DNA from: Anastrepha obliqua
Taxonomy: Eukaryota; Arthropoda; Insecta; Diptera; Tephritidae
DNA: 64,000 nt
Direction: 5' to 3'
Assembly: GCF_027943255.1 (NCBI RefSeq)
Contig: NC_072897.1
Location: 37,112,044-37,176,043 of the forward strand
Part shown: one piece after another, positions 11,188-21,436 of the stretch
Numbering within the stretch: position 1 is the first letter of the stretch
Layout of the letters: the number at the start of each line of letters is the position of its first letter
The notes under the pieces: generated by a model
Seen by the model: the letters and a program-made list of their open reading frames with translations, nothing else
Told to the model about the DNA's origin: nothing
Databases searched by the model: none
Program-made: the position numbers and the translations under genes

Positions 11188-11493
11188 AGCGGTGCGAAAG
11201 TAAAAGTACCATCATTCGACGGCACTGTACAATTTCCGATATTTAAGCTCCAGTTCGAAACAACAGCAACAAAAAATCGATAGAGAACTGCAGACAAAGT
11301 TGCTGCCTTGGCTGTCTCGCTCACGGGTTCCGCCGCCGAACTACTGTATGCAATTCCAGAAGCCGATCGGGGTAGCTACAAGAGTCTGCTGACAGCAATA
11401 GAGAAACGTTACGGGAGTGACCAGAGGCATCAAGTGATGGAACTGACGAATCGCTATCAGAAGACAAATGAGAGCTTTCAGGAATACGCTTAA
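11188..11493 (+). pseudogene. Gypsy 1 gag, capsid part
   Basis: In one frame from 11188: KVKVPSFDGTVQFPIFKLQF, then a stop TAG at about 11281 where Trp would be usual, then TADKVAALAVSLTGSAAELL, GSYKSLLTAIEKRYGS and NRYQKTNESFQEYA before TAA. The FDG, LKG/LTG-like and AIEKRYG features are those of Gypsy Gag capsid domains, which assemble the virus-like particle. The rest of gag is lost after 11493. Confidence 0.8.
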
Positions 11494-11524
11494 CACATTT
11501 GACGCATGGAAAGGAACAAGAAAC

Positions 11525-11529
11525 TTATA

Positions 11530-11567
<38 letters not shown>
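11525..11567. repeat. (TA)n microsatellite
   Basis: About 40 bp of alternating TA with one TGTA interruption. Confidence 0.9.
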
Positions 11568-11568
<1 letters not shown>

Positions 11569-11879
11569 GGCACCGTCAACGAATTCCGCCAAAATCTGAA
11601 ACATTCATATGGGCTAATGTGGAAGGAGGCTGTGGGACGACCGATATGACAGTCAAAGAATCAGCTGAGGAGACGACGAACATATTCGGGGGAAGGACAC
11701 TAGTGAAGACGGAAAACGATTTCACTTCACCAGTTATTTTGGCTAAAGGAGCAGGTATTGGGAAATACCGGGCTGTAGAAGCCATAGTAAACTCCGATGT
11801 ATCATAACAGGAAAGGGAAGATTTCTAGGAAGCAAGAAGAAAAATCTCTGATATCAAAGGATTTGGCTACAGGCTATAT
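11568..11879 (+). other. Unassigned Gypsy 1 remnant between gag and pol
   Basis: A 62-codon frame (11619-11807, MEGGCGTTDMTVKESAEE) with no domain I recognise. By position it should be the late Gag or protease region of Gypsy 1, but no D-S/T-G motif is visible. It ends at the (TTG)n boundary of the next LINE. Confidence 0.35.
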
Positions 11880-12640
11880 GTTGTTGTTGTTGCTGTACTG
11901 GTTAAGTATTCTTGCCGAAATATTCGTAATTAGCGACTAGCGTCGTTTTACTTCCACTGTTCTCGTGTGATGATGTCTTTTTTTTGTTTTTTTTTTGTGC
12001 TTTTAAAGTCAGATCCATTTCGTTAGATCTAGGTATAACAGCAAACTTTTTATCTCTATGTCTGAGATTTCATTAACTTGCTGTAAGAAGGGATTGCTCT
12101 AGCTAGACCTGGACATTCGTATAAACAGTGGAAGGGACTTTCTTTCACCCCTTCCGCTTCACAGCTTCTGCAGATGGGATTGAAAGGGAGGCTAATTCTG
12201 TCTCCCCTACTTTCCAGTGACCTGTAAAGGTTGCAGTTATACGTGAAATGTTTGGCCGAGAGCCTCCTAACAGATAATTCGTCCTCTGGATGTTGTACGA
12301 CGGACATGTTTTTCTTGTAGTACTACACGTACTTATTTGCTTCCACCTTCTTTCGGCTAAAGCATAGTAGTGCGAGGCCATGGATGTTTTTATTGTAGAG
12401 AATGGCGTAGCGACTGCAACCGCCTCTGTTATGTCTAGTGCCGAACCTTTTCTTGCCAGCTCATCTGCCATCTTATTACCCTCTATATTCCTATATCCGG
12501 GAACTCAATGACCAAGCAGCTTTAGTTCCTTTCTGCACTGTTAAACTAACTTGGATGAAATGGAATTGGAGTCTAAGGCCTTAATAGCTGATTGACTGTC
12601 TGAAAATATAGCTACTCTTTCCCCAGTTTCTTTTTAGTAT
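11880..12640 (-). pseudogene. LINE 3' fragment with RNase H domain (I/LOA-like)
   Basis: Read on the minus strand the fragment gives a LINE RNase H end (DSQSAIKALDSN, GNKMADELARKG) followed by a C-terminal zinc-like region (CRSCEAEGVKESPFHCLYEC). Some LINE clades (I, LOA) carry such an RNase H after the reverse transcriptase. The plus-strand TTGTTGTTGTTG at 11881-11892 is the inverse of a (CAA)n 3' tail, marking its end. Frames shift near 12300 and stops occur upstream, so it is a 5'-truncated fossil inside Gypsy 1. Confidence 0.75.
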
Positions 12641-13407
12641 ATTTTGCAAATCAGATACTCCAGGAAATGCAGCAAAGTGGATTTATTGAGCCATCTATAA
12701 ACCCGTGGAGCACACCGGTTGTGTTGGTTAAAAAGAAATATGGAAGCACCCGATTTTATGTGGATTATAGCAAGCTGAATGAAAACAAAAAAGACAGCTA
12801 CCCACTACCACGAATAGATGACCCTCTGTGCACTTTATCCGGCGCAAAATGGTTCTCCACATTTAATTTAAAAAGTGGTTACTGGCGGGTGGAAGCTAAG
12901 AATCAGCATACCATATTGGTTGTGGCAGTTTTCCGTGATCCAGTTCGGATTATGTAACGCACCAGCAACCTCTGAGCGCATGTGATAAGAGGATTACATT
13001 GTAAAATGTATTTGGTCTACCTGGATGACATCATATTCATGGATAAAAATTGTAAGAGCGCCCTGTTTAAAACTGAAGTCCCGATTTTTGGACATAAGGT
13101 GAGAGCCGAGGGCATGAAGACGGACGGGGACAAAATAAAAGCAGTAAAAGATTGGTCACGATCAAGAAATGTGCACGAAGTTCGAGGTTTCCTAGGACTG
13201 TGCACGTATTGCCGTCGTTTTGTTCCAGGTTTCGCAAAAGTTTCCCGGAGTCTCCACAATCTCACTAAGGTGCATTTCACGTTTGCGTGGCACAAAGAAC
13301 AGGAGGAAACGTTTCAGCAATTGAAAGAGCTTCTTTGTACAGCATCTATGCTAACGTATCCGGTCGGGGGAGAAAAGTCCGTTGTAGATACAGACGCTAG
13401 CAAGTCG
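12641..13407 (+). pseudogene. Gypsy 1 reverse transcriptase
   Basis: From 12655: EMQQSGFIEPSINPWSTPVV, LVKKKYGSTRFYVDYSKLN and ISTFNLKSGYW-like text (read FSTFNLKSGYWRVEAK), then a stop at 12955 and a shift. It resumes at 12982 with YLVYLDDIIF, the catalytic YxDD motif, then a deletion. The connection and early RNase H follow (FGHKV, VRGFLGLCTYCRRFVPGFAK, VVDTDASK). The last residues match the start of Gypsy RNase H and are cut off by a minus-strand LINE piece; RNase H resumes at 14583. Confidence 0.85.
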
Positions 13408-14582
13408 TCGCTTTTTCGTTTGGTGTTTTCGCCCAATAATTTGTCTTTATCCTTAGAGGGGGTTGGTGCATAACTGCGTTGTCGATTTTTTTGCAGGTTT
13501 TCCATAATGTATAGTTTGTAGCTCTAGTAGCTCCCAGTGATGCGATATATTTTTCACATTTTTCGTCTTTGTCCACTTTTAAAATATCTTTAATTTCTTT
13601 CGTTGCTATATTTATTCTTTTTCTAATATCTGGTGGACGTGAAGATTGCCATTGTTGCCTTACTTTTCGTTTTTTTCTGATTTTTTCCAAGATTTTATGG
13701 GGTAATTTGTGTTTGTTGTTACTCATCTTGATTACAGGTATAAGTGTGGAAGTTTTTGTTGCATACACTATACTGTCATTGAAATATTCGATTGCGGAGT
13801 CTATTTCTTTTTCGCTCTTTAGGGGGACTTTAATGTTAAGGCTCCATAATTTCACGAAAATAGTTCCAGTTCGTATAATTATTGTAAAACTAATGTGTCT
13901 TGTAGCTTATGATAGGATTGGTTTCATAGCTTAATAATATTGGAGAATGGTCAGATAAGAGGTCAAAGTTGGTTCTCCAGAGCTTAAAAAGTTACTTTTA
14001 TTTTCTATTATTGCATCGTATAGATTTTTTCCTTACGTGTTTGTTATTCTCCGCCTGCAATAAAATGGCCTTCAAGAGTTTTAAGAAAGTCAAAGTGACA
14101 GAAACGGTTAAATGTCCACTAAATTCCTTAATTTGTATAGATGTCGCTTGCAAGTAGTCCTGTCTATAGTGGTTCACATCAATACATTTAATGTCTTTGT
14201 TTATAATTACTGTCGTTCCACCATGTGCCTTGTCATCAGGGTGATTGGTGTGATGAATAGTATAGTTAGGAAAGTTTAAATAATTTCTAACTGTGAAATG
14301 TGTTTTAGAGCTGAGTCTATGTTATTGTTTTTTAGGAATGTTTTTAGTTCCAGTGCATGTTAGCTTAGACCATTAGCGTTCCACAGGACAATGCTTAATT
14401 TATCTTGTTTGTTCATTAAATTTAGCGAAAAGTAACGTGATCATGCTTATCATTTCAGACGTTTGTGAGATTAATTGTTTCGTCATATCTTTCAACTCTG
14501 AAATTTCTTTGTTTTCAATTATAGTTGCTCCAATAGATTGAGCATCATTTTTAGCGTTTATGGTTGTTACTTGGGCGTGAAA
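13408..14582 (-). pseudogene. Jockey-like LINE fragment inserted in Gypsy 1 RNase H
   Basis: On the minus strand: the end of an ORF1 (14582-14400, AQVTTINAKNDAQSIG and a coiled tail), then an ORF2 start MNKQDKLSIVLWNANGL at about 14417-14370, a decayed endonuclease, and the linker up to the reverse transcriptase (13855-13408, KSEKEIDSAIEYFNDS to NYWAKTPNEKA). It lacks both the 5' end and the 3' tail, so it is either a piece left by a deletion or copied in by another route. Confidence 0.75.
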
Positions 14583-15560
14583 TAAATGTGGTGTCAGATC
14601 ATCAATGAGCAAGAAAAAGTGTTCCCATATTCTAGCACAGACCTCGGAAAGTCGGAAATGAATTACTGCATCACCAGACGAGAACTGTTAGCTGTGGTTC
14701 AGTGCGTAAAATATTCCAATAAACATTTGTCCGGTGATCGATTCCATGGATCGAAAGGCAGCAAAAGTACGACTTAGAAATCGGGCTTCGGAAAGAGGAA
14801 ATTCTGATGCACTATCTCGGCGACCTTGTGCTATAGAGTGTAAGCATTGTTTCAAACTAGCGAGACAGTTGATATCAGACTAATGCAGTTGCAACCCGAT
14901 GAAGAATGGTAACGAAGGGAAAGAGTGGTGACCTGGGAAAGATCATGGAAGCGAAAGGTGCTGGCGAGAGACCATCTAAAATTGGAATGGCGAAAGAAAG
15001 CCCTGTGGCTATGGCGTATTACGTACAGTGATCTAATCTTAAAATACTTGATGGAGTTCTGTATCGCATATGAGAAAGTCAAGATGGAAATTATTCCCGT
15101 GATCTCATTATAGTTCCTAAATCCAGAATTATATCTGCGTTAAAAGAACTCCACAATGGGCCAATCTGGGTATCACTTAAACGCTGGAGAAGATTAAGCA
15201 TCGGTTTTACGGGGTAAACTGCACATACCCGGTAGCCGAATGGATTTGAAATCGCGCGGGGTATATGACAACGAAAGGTCCAAAGAAGAGAAGTTGTGGG
15301 AGATTACAGCAATACAACTCAGGTTCACCATTTGAGCGAGTGGCAGTGTTAGATGTTGCGGGCCCTTATCTCACAAGTGATTTTGGCAACACATAGGTAT
15401 TCGCTCGTTGTCATGACCTACTTTAGATGGAATGGTCAAAGGATTCAACCGCACTCCGGAGGAGCACTTGCGAAAGCTAGTTGGAAAGTGTCAACGAAAT
15501 TGGAACAAACGCATCAAAATATTCCAGTTGGCCTATTGTAGTATGATTATAAGTTGAACA
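14583..15560 (+). pseudogene. Gypsy 1 RNase H and integrase remnants
   Basis: 14586-14700 reads as RNase H (QIINEQEKVFPYSS, LGKSEMNYCITRRELLAVVQ). At about 14798-14860 NSDALSRRPCAIECKHC is the end of the connection to integrase. From about 15110 there are integrase pieces: IVPKSRIISALKELHNGP (zinc-binding region), then a decayed HHCC tail, then from about 15420 GFNRTPEEHLRKLVGKCQRN, the end of the catalytic core. The D,D-35-E centre between is deleted. Many stops. Confidence 0.8.
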
Positions 15561-15729
15561 TGCCTAATGTAGTATACTCAGTTGTTTTTAATTTAATTAA
15601 TGCATGCTTCATATTTCAAAGGTTCAGTGCATGAGCTGCCCAAGCTGACACAAGCATTTTTTGGCATGTGCCTAAATTGTTTGTCCGCACTCTCAGTGGA
15701 ATCCAATTACATATCTCTTTGTTGCTAAA
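15561..15729. other. No gene recognised
   Basis: AT-rich spacer after the integrase remnant. It may be the end of Gypsy 1 but shows no LTR signal I can defend. Confidence 0.3.
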
Positions 15730-16160
15730 ATTTGTTATATAAACGTTAAGTTAACATGTGTTATACAATATGTAAAAATAAGTAAAATAAGTATTAAAGC
15801 TCGACCATATCTTAATGAAGGAAGAACCTGGTTAAGCCAATACAAGCAGAAGAAAAGTTGATGTACAACCCAGCTCAAGGGCCGCAACCAATCTCCTTGG
15901 AGGAATACAGAAGACGGAACGGCCTTAACAAAAAACCAACAGAAGTTTCCATCCCAAAGTGAGCAAACCAAAAAGAAGAGGAGGCTACACCACCAGACTA
16001 AAGAGGGAAATAAGCTTACTCATCAGGGAGGTAAACCAGCAACCACCACCATCCTGGGAGAAATCTAGTGCAATATGGGAGCGCATAACCCAACTAGAAT
16101 TCCTGCTCCAGCAGAGAAAACAAATCAAGTAAATGGATATCTTTTAAATAAAACACTGTG
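15730..16160 (+). pseudogene. Decayed coding sequence of unknown family
   Basis: Two frames in order: about 15836-15961 gives PIQAEEKLMYNPAQGPQP and ISLEEYRRRNGLNKKPTE before a stop. About 15975-16132, shifted, gives YTTRLKREISLLIREVNQQP and SSAIWERITQLEFLLQQRKQ then TAA. The sequence is basic, with an amphipathic helix at the end. I do not recognise it. It lies between two LTR elements and may be part of either or of a separate element. Confidence 0.35.
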
Positions 16161-16559
16161 CATGATTGAATGCAGGCAGTTAGAGTCTGTAAGCGTTAAC
16201 CGCTCGAGACAAAAATAATTTTCCAACAAAATTTTTTTTCCTATTAATATGGAAACAATTAAAAACATATTTTTTTTTTATATAAAATTAAAACTTTCGA
16301 CATTTGGCAAAGCTAATAATAAATATATCCAAAATTTTTTTTTCCATAAAAAAATTACCAAAAATGTTTTTAAGATAAATTAAATATAAAATAATGAATA
16401 AAAATTATTTTTAATTAAATTGTTTATATAATTATATAAGGCTCCCCATAATAATTCATATTCGGGTAAAAATTGACTAAACATTTCTAAATAGTAGTTG
16501 ACACTATAGCAAAATATTTGTATTCTGGACATTCCAATACTAATTTTAAAGACATATCC
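16161..16559. other. AT-rich region, no gene
   Basis: Homopolymer A/T runs and no open frame. By position this is the 5' leader or LTR side of the following 412-like element, but no matching second LTR was found. Confidence 0.4.
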
Positions 16560-16563
16560 AAAT

Positions 16564-16764
16564 ATGGGATTTTTTGATGTAAAGACGGTAGACTCAAAAG
16601 CAAACGTTATTAACAAGGTAGACGTTACTTCACCGGACTTAGAAATAATCACAATTTTATTAATTATAATGGTAGCTTTAGCGAGTGCAAACATTTGCAT
16701 AAAAATTTATAGAATGCACAACAAGTGCAGTAATAGCATAGCAAACCCCTTAAAACAAGTCTAA
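16564..16764 (+). CDS. Small predicted single-pass membrane protein ahead of gag
   Basis: An intact 66-codon ORF, MGFFDVKTVDSKANVINKVD, followed by a hydrophobic stretch of about 20 residues (IITILLIIMVALASANICI, about residues 28-46) and a short basic tail (KIYRMHNKC). It lies about 40 bp upstream of the gag leader frame on the same strand, inside the presumed 5' leader of the 412-like element. Some 412-group elements have short ORFs before gag. I cannot say whether this one is expressed. It is notable as an undamaged frame where surrounding frames carry several lesions. Confidence 0.5.
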   Translation: MGFFDVKTVDSKANVINKVDVTSPDLEIITILLIIMVALASANICIKIYRMHNKCSNSIANPLKQV

Positions 16765-16807
16765 AAACTATTATATAATATTTTTTTAGAAAAAAAAAAC
16801 TTAACAG

Positions 16808-18028
16808 ATGGACAAATGGTTAATTATACAAAAACATTACATTTAGAGAGGGACAACTTTAAAAAAAGCATATAAATGCATAAGTCGGAATAGATATATT
16901 AAGCCAGATACAGTTAGAAAACATTTAGAAAATCTAGTTAATACATTAGAATCAGTTAGAAAAATTATCCGAGAGAATTATAGCAAATTTACTAATATAC
17001 ATCAAAAAGAAACACGTGACTTATTTTGGCAATTAAGAGACTTATTGGTAAAAATAATAGCCAAGTATAACAATAAACAAGATATATCTCATTCACTAAG
17101 TGAACCAATAACACTTAACTTCAACGAAATTTTGTTAACGACCACATTAGAAGCAGTTTCAGAAGAAACAACAGATTCCGATACAGACATAGATTCTGAT
17201 CAAGAAGTCGAAATGACACAAAACATAGTAGAATTTCTAAACACAGCCGCAAGGCTAGTGACTGATTTCGACGGTAAGCCAGAAAATTTACGTTCATTTC
17301 TAGATGCTCTAGCACTTCTAGATACAATAAATGGTGAACATGAAACCACAGCTATATCACTTATTAAAACAAAGTTGAAAGGAAACGCGAGAAACCTTAT
17401 TACAGCGGAAACCACTATTGCAACAGTTATTGCCACACTTCAAAGGACAGTCAACGGTGAATCTGTTGAAGTACTATCGGCCAAAATAATGAATATAAGG
17501 CAAAACAGTAAGCCAGCTAACATTTACTGTAACGAGATCGAGACTCTTACAAAATCGTTAGAAAATGCTTATATTACGGATGGATTATCTACTGAATTAG
17601 CCAGCAGATATTCTACTCAAATAGCCGTAAAAGCAATGACCAAAAATTGCAGCCTTGAAAAAGTGAAATTGATTATGGAAGCAGGTCAATTCAATAACAT
17701 GAATGAGGCAATAAGTAAATTTATAGGAAGTTGTACCGAAACTATTGGTCAACAAAATACAATATTACATTTTGGCCAAAGACCATGTAATAATTCTAAC
17801 AATCGATTTACAAGAAACGCCAGATTTCAGAGAAGAAACAATTTCTCAAATAATCGAAATAGAGCAAAATATAATGGCAACTACAGCAAAAACAGTTTTG
17901 GCAGTAGTAACCAAAACTACGGAAATCGCAATAGAGGTCGCTTTAGACCAAATAGACAAAATCAAAACCGGAACTTAACAAACAATGTCAGATGTACCCA
18001 GTCCGAAGAAATTAATCCGGAAAACTAG
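16808..18028 (+). pseudogene. 412-like gag
   Basis: ATG 16808 gives MDKWLIIQKHYI then a stop. The frame shifts at least twice (YTKTLHLERDNFKKS, then KCISRNRYIKPDTVRKHLEN) before settling into a long open frame through 18026. This contains the capsid-like region (NTAARLVTDFDGKPENLRSF, IKTKLKGNARNLI, VEVLSAKIMNI) and an Asn/Arg/Gly-rich nucleic-acid-binding tail without CCHC knuckles. The ORF has no ATG near 17045 and plainly continues from upstream. Gag assembles the particle and packages RNA. Confidence 0.85.
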
Positions 18029-18560
18029 AAATTTCCTCTAAGATATATTCACTCAACCTTAGTTATAGTATTTTCGTACAATTCAGAATATCAGACTCAA
18101 ATACAGTTATAACAATTTTAGTAGACACAGGAGCTGATATATCCTTATTAAAATATAATAAATCCACTTTTCAAAAAATCAGTTTACTACTTTTCAAATA
18201 ACCAAAACCATGATATCCTAATATTAAGAACGTATAATTTGTCACATAACATAGAAATACCGATATCAACAACTTATAACGATGAAATAACCATTCCACC
18301 ACGGTCAGAAGTAATACGCAAAATTAATCTACCATATTCTCTAGAAGACACACTAGTCCCAGACCAAGAACCACAACCGGGTATCTTTATAAAAAATACC
18401 CTGGTAAAAACAAAACAATGCCTATATCTGTATAATGAATACCACTCACAACACAATCTCTTTAAAACAGATCGAAATCCTTACAGAAAATGTCTCTGAT
18501 TACGACATAATAACTGATAGCACAAATGATAGACATAGAAAATAGGAAATTCTTACAAAA
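18029..18560 (+). pseudogene. 412-like protease region
   Basis: At about 18116-18160 the frame reads ITILVDTGADISLLKYN, with the aspartic protease motif D-T-G intact. A frameshift follows within 60 bp. From 18239 another frame (IPISTTYNDEITIPPRSEVI, PDQEPQPGIFIKNT) is the protease to reverse transcriptase linker. The protease processes the Gag-Pol polyprotein inside the particle. Confidence 0.8.
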
Positions 18561-18599
18561 TTTACAAAAAAATTTCCAAAACCACATGAAAAACAGTTA

Positions 18600-20109
18600 A
18601 CAAAACTTTGCTCCGAATACAGCGACATTTTTGGGTGAGACACCGAACCAGTTACAACTAAGAATTTTTACAAACAAAAATGAACGGTTAGAGACACACA
18701 ACCGGTATACATACAAAATTTCCGTATACCCCATACACTCAAGGAGGAGATCGAAAAACATGTGAACAAACTCATAGAAGGCAAAATAGTTGAAACATCA
18801 TTTTCTGAGTACAATAGTCCAATCCTACTAGTACCAAAAAAGTCACTACCAAATTCAGTTGAAAAAAGGTGGAGATGGAGTCGATTACTAGACTATAGAC
18901 AAATAAACAAAAAGTTAATAGCAGATAAATTCCCATTACCAAGAATGGGCGATATTTTGGATCAACTCGAAAGAGCTAAATACTTTTCCTGTTTAGACTT
19001 AATGACCGGATTTCATCAAATAGAACTTGAGACAAAATCTAGGGATATAACATCTTTTTCAACCAACAATGGTTCATATAGATTCACTAGATTACCGTAT
19101 GGTCTAAAAATAGCCCCTAATTCATTCCAATGAATGATTACGATTGCTTTCAGCGATTTAAAACCTGAGCAAGCCTTCTTATATATGGATGATTTAGTAG
19201 TCCTTGGTTGCTTTGAACAACATATGCTTTCCAATTTAAAAGACGTTTTCAATTTATGTCGAAAACATAATCTAAAATTACACCCAGAAAAATGTTCGTT
19301 TTTTATGCACGAAGTAACTTACCTCGGGCATAAATGTACAAGTAAGGGCATACTTCCAGACGATAACAAGTACTCTGTAATTAAAAATTATCCAACACCC
19401 ACAGACGGAGATAGTGCAAAAAGATTTGTAGCATTTTGCAATTACTACCGACGCTTCATTAAAAACTTCGCAGAATATTCAAGACACTTGACAAAATTGT
19501 CAAAAAAAGGGAGTTGTCTTCGAATGGACAAAAGAATTCAATGATGCATTTGAATATCTAAAAAAGGCACTAATGAGTCCTACACTATTGCAATATCCCG
19601 ATTTTAAAAAACCGTTTTGCTTAACAACAGACGCAAGCAAAAACGCCTGCGGCGCAGTACTAACTCAGTAGTATGAAGGAAAACATTTACCAATAGCATA
19701 TGCCTCCAGAAGTTTCACAAAAGGAGAAAGCAACAAATCAACTATAGAACAAGAGTTAGCCGCCATACATTGGGCAATAACATATTTCAGACCCTATATC
19801 TACGGACCAAAATTTCTCGTAAGGTCTGATCATAGACCACTGTCTTACCTATTTGCTATGAAAAATCCAAGTTCTAAATTAACACGAATGAGACTAGACT
19901 TAGAAGAGTACGATTTTATAGGTGAGTATCTTAGAGGAAAAGACAATCACATTGGGGACGCTTTGTCGCGCATAACAATAACATATTTGAAACAAATAAA
20001 TGAGAACAATAACAAAATATATAAAATAGTGACAAGATCTATGTCTAATAAAAACGCTAGTCCAAATACACAGCAGCATAACAATCATAATAATGATAAA
20101 CTCAGTATA
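18600..20109 (+). pseudogene. 412-like reverse transcriptase and RNase H
   Basis: 18762-19131 reads HVNKLIEGKI-like finger sequence, SRLLDYRQINKKLI, FSCLDLMTGFHQIEL (motif A) and YRFTRLPYGLKIAPNSFQ. A TGA then interrupts at about 19131, and 19134 onward continues in the same frame with FLYMDDLVVLG (motif C), CRKHNLKLHPEKCSFF and RFVAFCNYYRRFIKNFAEYS. A shift near 19500 leads into RNase H (TTDASKNACGAVLTQ, SNKSTIEQELAAIHWA, VRSDHRPLSYLF). The ALSRITITYL end follows, and the mariner enters at 20110. Confidence 0.9.
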
Positions 20110-20110
20110 G

Positions 20111-20292
20111 CTTCTACTCAAATATGAACGAGACGGTATCAATAAAACGGTCCGCGGATGACATATGGCAAAATTTTTTGTTTTTTGGTAGGACTGTTAT
20201 AAGCTTACATGGCAAATTTCAGCGTGATATGTCACATAGTTTGTTTTCTGTGCTACTGTAAACAAGTCAAGCTCGAGTGTGTTCTTCGAATT
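20111..20292 (+). repeat. Mariner inverted-repeat arm, left (includes 3' coding end)
   Basis: 182 bp, inverse complement of 20842-21028. It includes the stop codon and last 32 codons of the transposase. Confidence 0.92.
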
Positions 20293-20836
20293 CTCTTTTA
20301 TGACTTCAATTGTCTCATAATGTTTTCCACGGAGCGGCAACTTGAGCTTGGGAAACAGGAAAAAGTCACATGGAGCCATATCAGGCGAATACGGTGCTTG
20401 CGGAATGATATTGACATTATTTTTGTTCAAATAATCGCGAACAAGACGTGATGTATGAGCTGTTGCATTATCGTGATGCAAGAACCATGACTTGTTGTCC
20501 CACAATTCCTTCCTTTTAAGACGAATGTTCTCGCGCAAACGCTTTAAAACGTCTAAATAATATTCAGCGTTAACCGATTTTGCGATTTGTGCGATTTTCA
20601 AGCACTATTTCCTTTACTTTTCCGATGTTTTCGTCGTTTACTGATGTTGCTGGACGACGTTCATGAGGCAAGTTTTCAACCGATGTACGGCCCTCTTTGA
20701 ACGATTTGTACCACTGGAAAATACGTGCACGCGATAGAGCAGAGTCCCCATAGGTTGTCTGCAACATTTTTAAGGCATCTGAAGCCGAAATTTTGTTGGA
20801 ATAACAAAATTTCAAACAAATTCTTTGAATTTCCAT
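20197..20836 (-). pseudogene. Mariner transposase, internally deleted
   Basis: Start ATG 20836-20834 (MEIQRICLKFCYSN), five bases inside the right arm. The N-terminal helix-turn-helix region (SRARIFQWYKSFKEGR) is present. The frame then breaks at VLENRTNRKI, where the first catalytic Asp and its surroundings are deleted. The second frame (20601-20197) keeps WFLHHDNATAHTS and YSPDMAPCDFFLFPKLK. There are 34 residues between the second and third Asp, the mariner DD34D spacing. Not functional. Confidence 0.9.
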
Positions 20837-20841
20837 CGTTA

Positions 20842-21028
20842 AATTCGAAGAACACACTCGAGCTTGACTTGTTTACAGTACCACAGAAAACAAACTATGT
20901 GACATATCACGCTGAAATTTGCCATGTAAGCTTATAACAGTCCTACCAAAAAACAAAAAATTTATTTTTGCCATATGCCATCCGCGGACCGTTTTATTGA
21001 TACCGTCTCGTTCATATTTGAGTAGAAG
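20842..21028 (+). repeat. Mariner inverted-repeat arm, right
   Basis: 187 bp, inverse complement of 20111-20292. It mirrors the C-terminal coding end (NSKNTLELDLFTVPQKTN read on plus). Confidence 0.92.
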
Positions 21029-21436
21029 ATATATGTTCCCATAAACAGCACTGACGTCAGGAAATTTTTTAAATTAAAGATCACTCCCACGAGATGCTAC
21101 ATCAAACGGGAAAAATCTATAAAAGCATATATACAAATTAATGACTTGTTTGTTAACGGAAAAATGTCTTAAGAGACACTTTTTTCTAGGCTCGATAAAG
21201 TGGCCGACATATATTACATGGAATTAAAAATTTGCAAGTGGCACCAAGCGAGAAAATTTTCGAATTTATCTCGGTAAATGATTTTAAAAATAAGGGCAAT
21301 GAAATATTACATAAATTAAAAGTAGCGCTACTAAACGAGGTGAACCACATTAAAGCCACTAAAGCTGTAAATGATATTCTAAGACAATATCACGACGATC
21401 CAATTCTTGCAGGACATGCACTTGCTGCAAAGACAA
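21029..21436 (+). pseudogene. 412-like integrase, N-terminal zinc-binding region
   Basis: From about 21217 the plus strand reads LQVAPSEKIFEFISVNDF and HIKATKAVNDILRQYHDDPI, the region leading to the HHCC zinc-binding motif of Gypsy integrases. It ends at AGHALAAK where the Jockey LINE tail begins. 21029-21216 is AT-rich linker with stops. Confidence 0.7.

Larger units (their letters stand above)
540..15560 (+). mobile_element. Decayed Gypsy-type LTR retrotransposon 1 (outer host of the first nest)
   Basis: Pieces of one Gypsy gag-pol lie in order on the plus strand: gag start (756-1032), gag core (11188-11493), reverse transcriptase (12641-13407), RNase H (14583-14860) and integrase (15110-15560). 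Between them are a Transib element and two minus-strand LINE fragments. The gag sequence is continuous across the Transib once one copy of the CAGCG duplication is removed, which ties 756-1032 to 11188 onward. I found no convincing LTRs, so the outer limits are approximate. All parts carry stops or deletions. Confidence 0.65.
20111..21028 (-). mobile_element. Palindromic mariner with about 185-bp inverted repeats
   Basis: Left arm 20111-20292 (CTTCTACTCAAATATGAACG) and right arm 20842-21028 are inverse complements with only a few differences. TA occurs one base outside each end, consistent with the TA target of mariners. A deleted mariner transposase gene occupies the minus strand. The arms are far longer than usual mariner ends (about 30 bp) because they include the last 32 codons of the gene, mirrored at the other end. 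Confidence 0.88.
16564..21436 (+). mobile_element. 412/mdg1-like Gypsy LTR retrotransposon, 3' truncated
   Basis: Plus-strand order: a small membrane-protein ORF, gag rich in Asn, Arg and Gly at its end, protease, reverse transcriptase with YMDD, RNase H, and the start of integrase. The Gag tail and the YMDDLVVLG reverse transcriptase resemble the 412/mdg1 lineage. A mariner sits between RNase H and integrase (20111-21028), and a Jockey LINE tail cuts integrase at about 21437. The remaining integrase and 3' LTR were not found. Confidence 0.8.

Noticed and set aside
13408..14582. A complete LINE insertion
   Set aside because: Lacks both the 5' end and any 3' tail; no duplication found.
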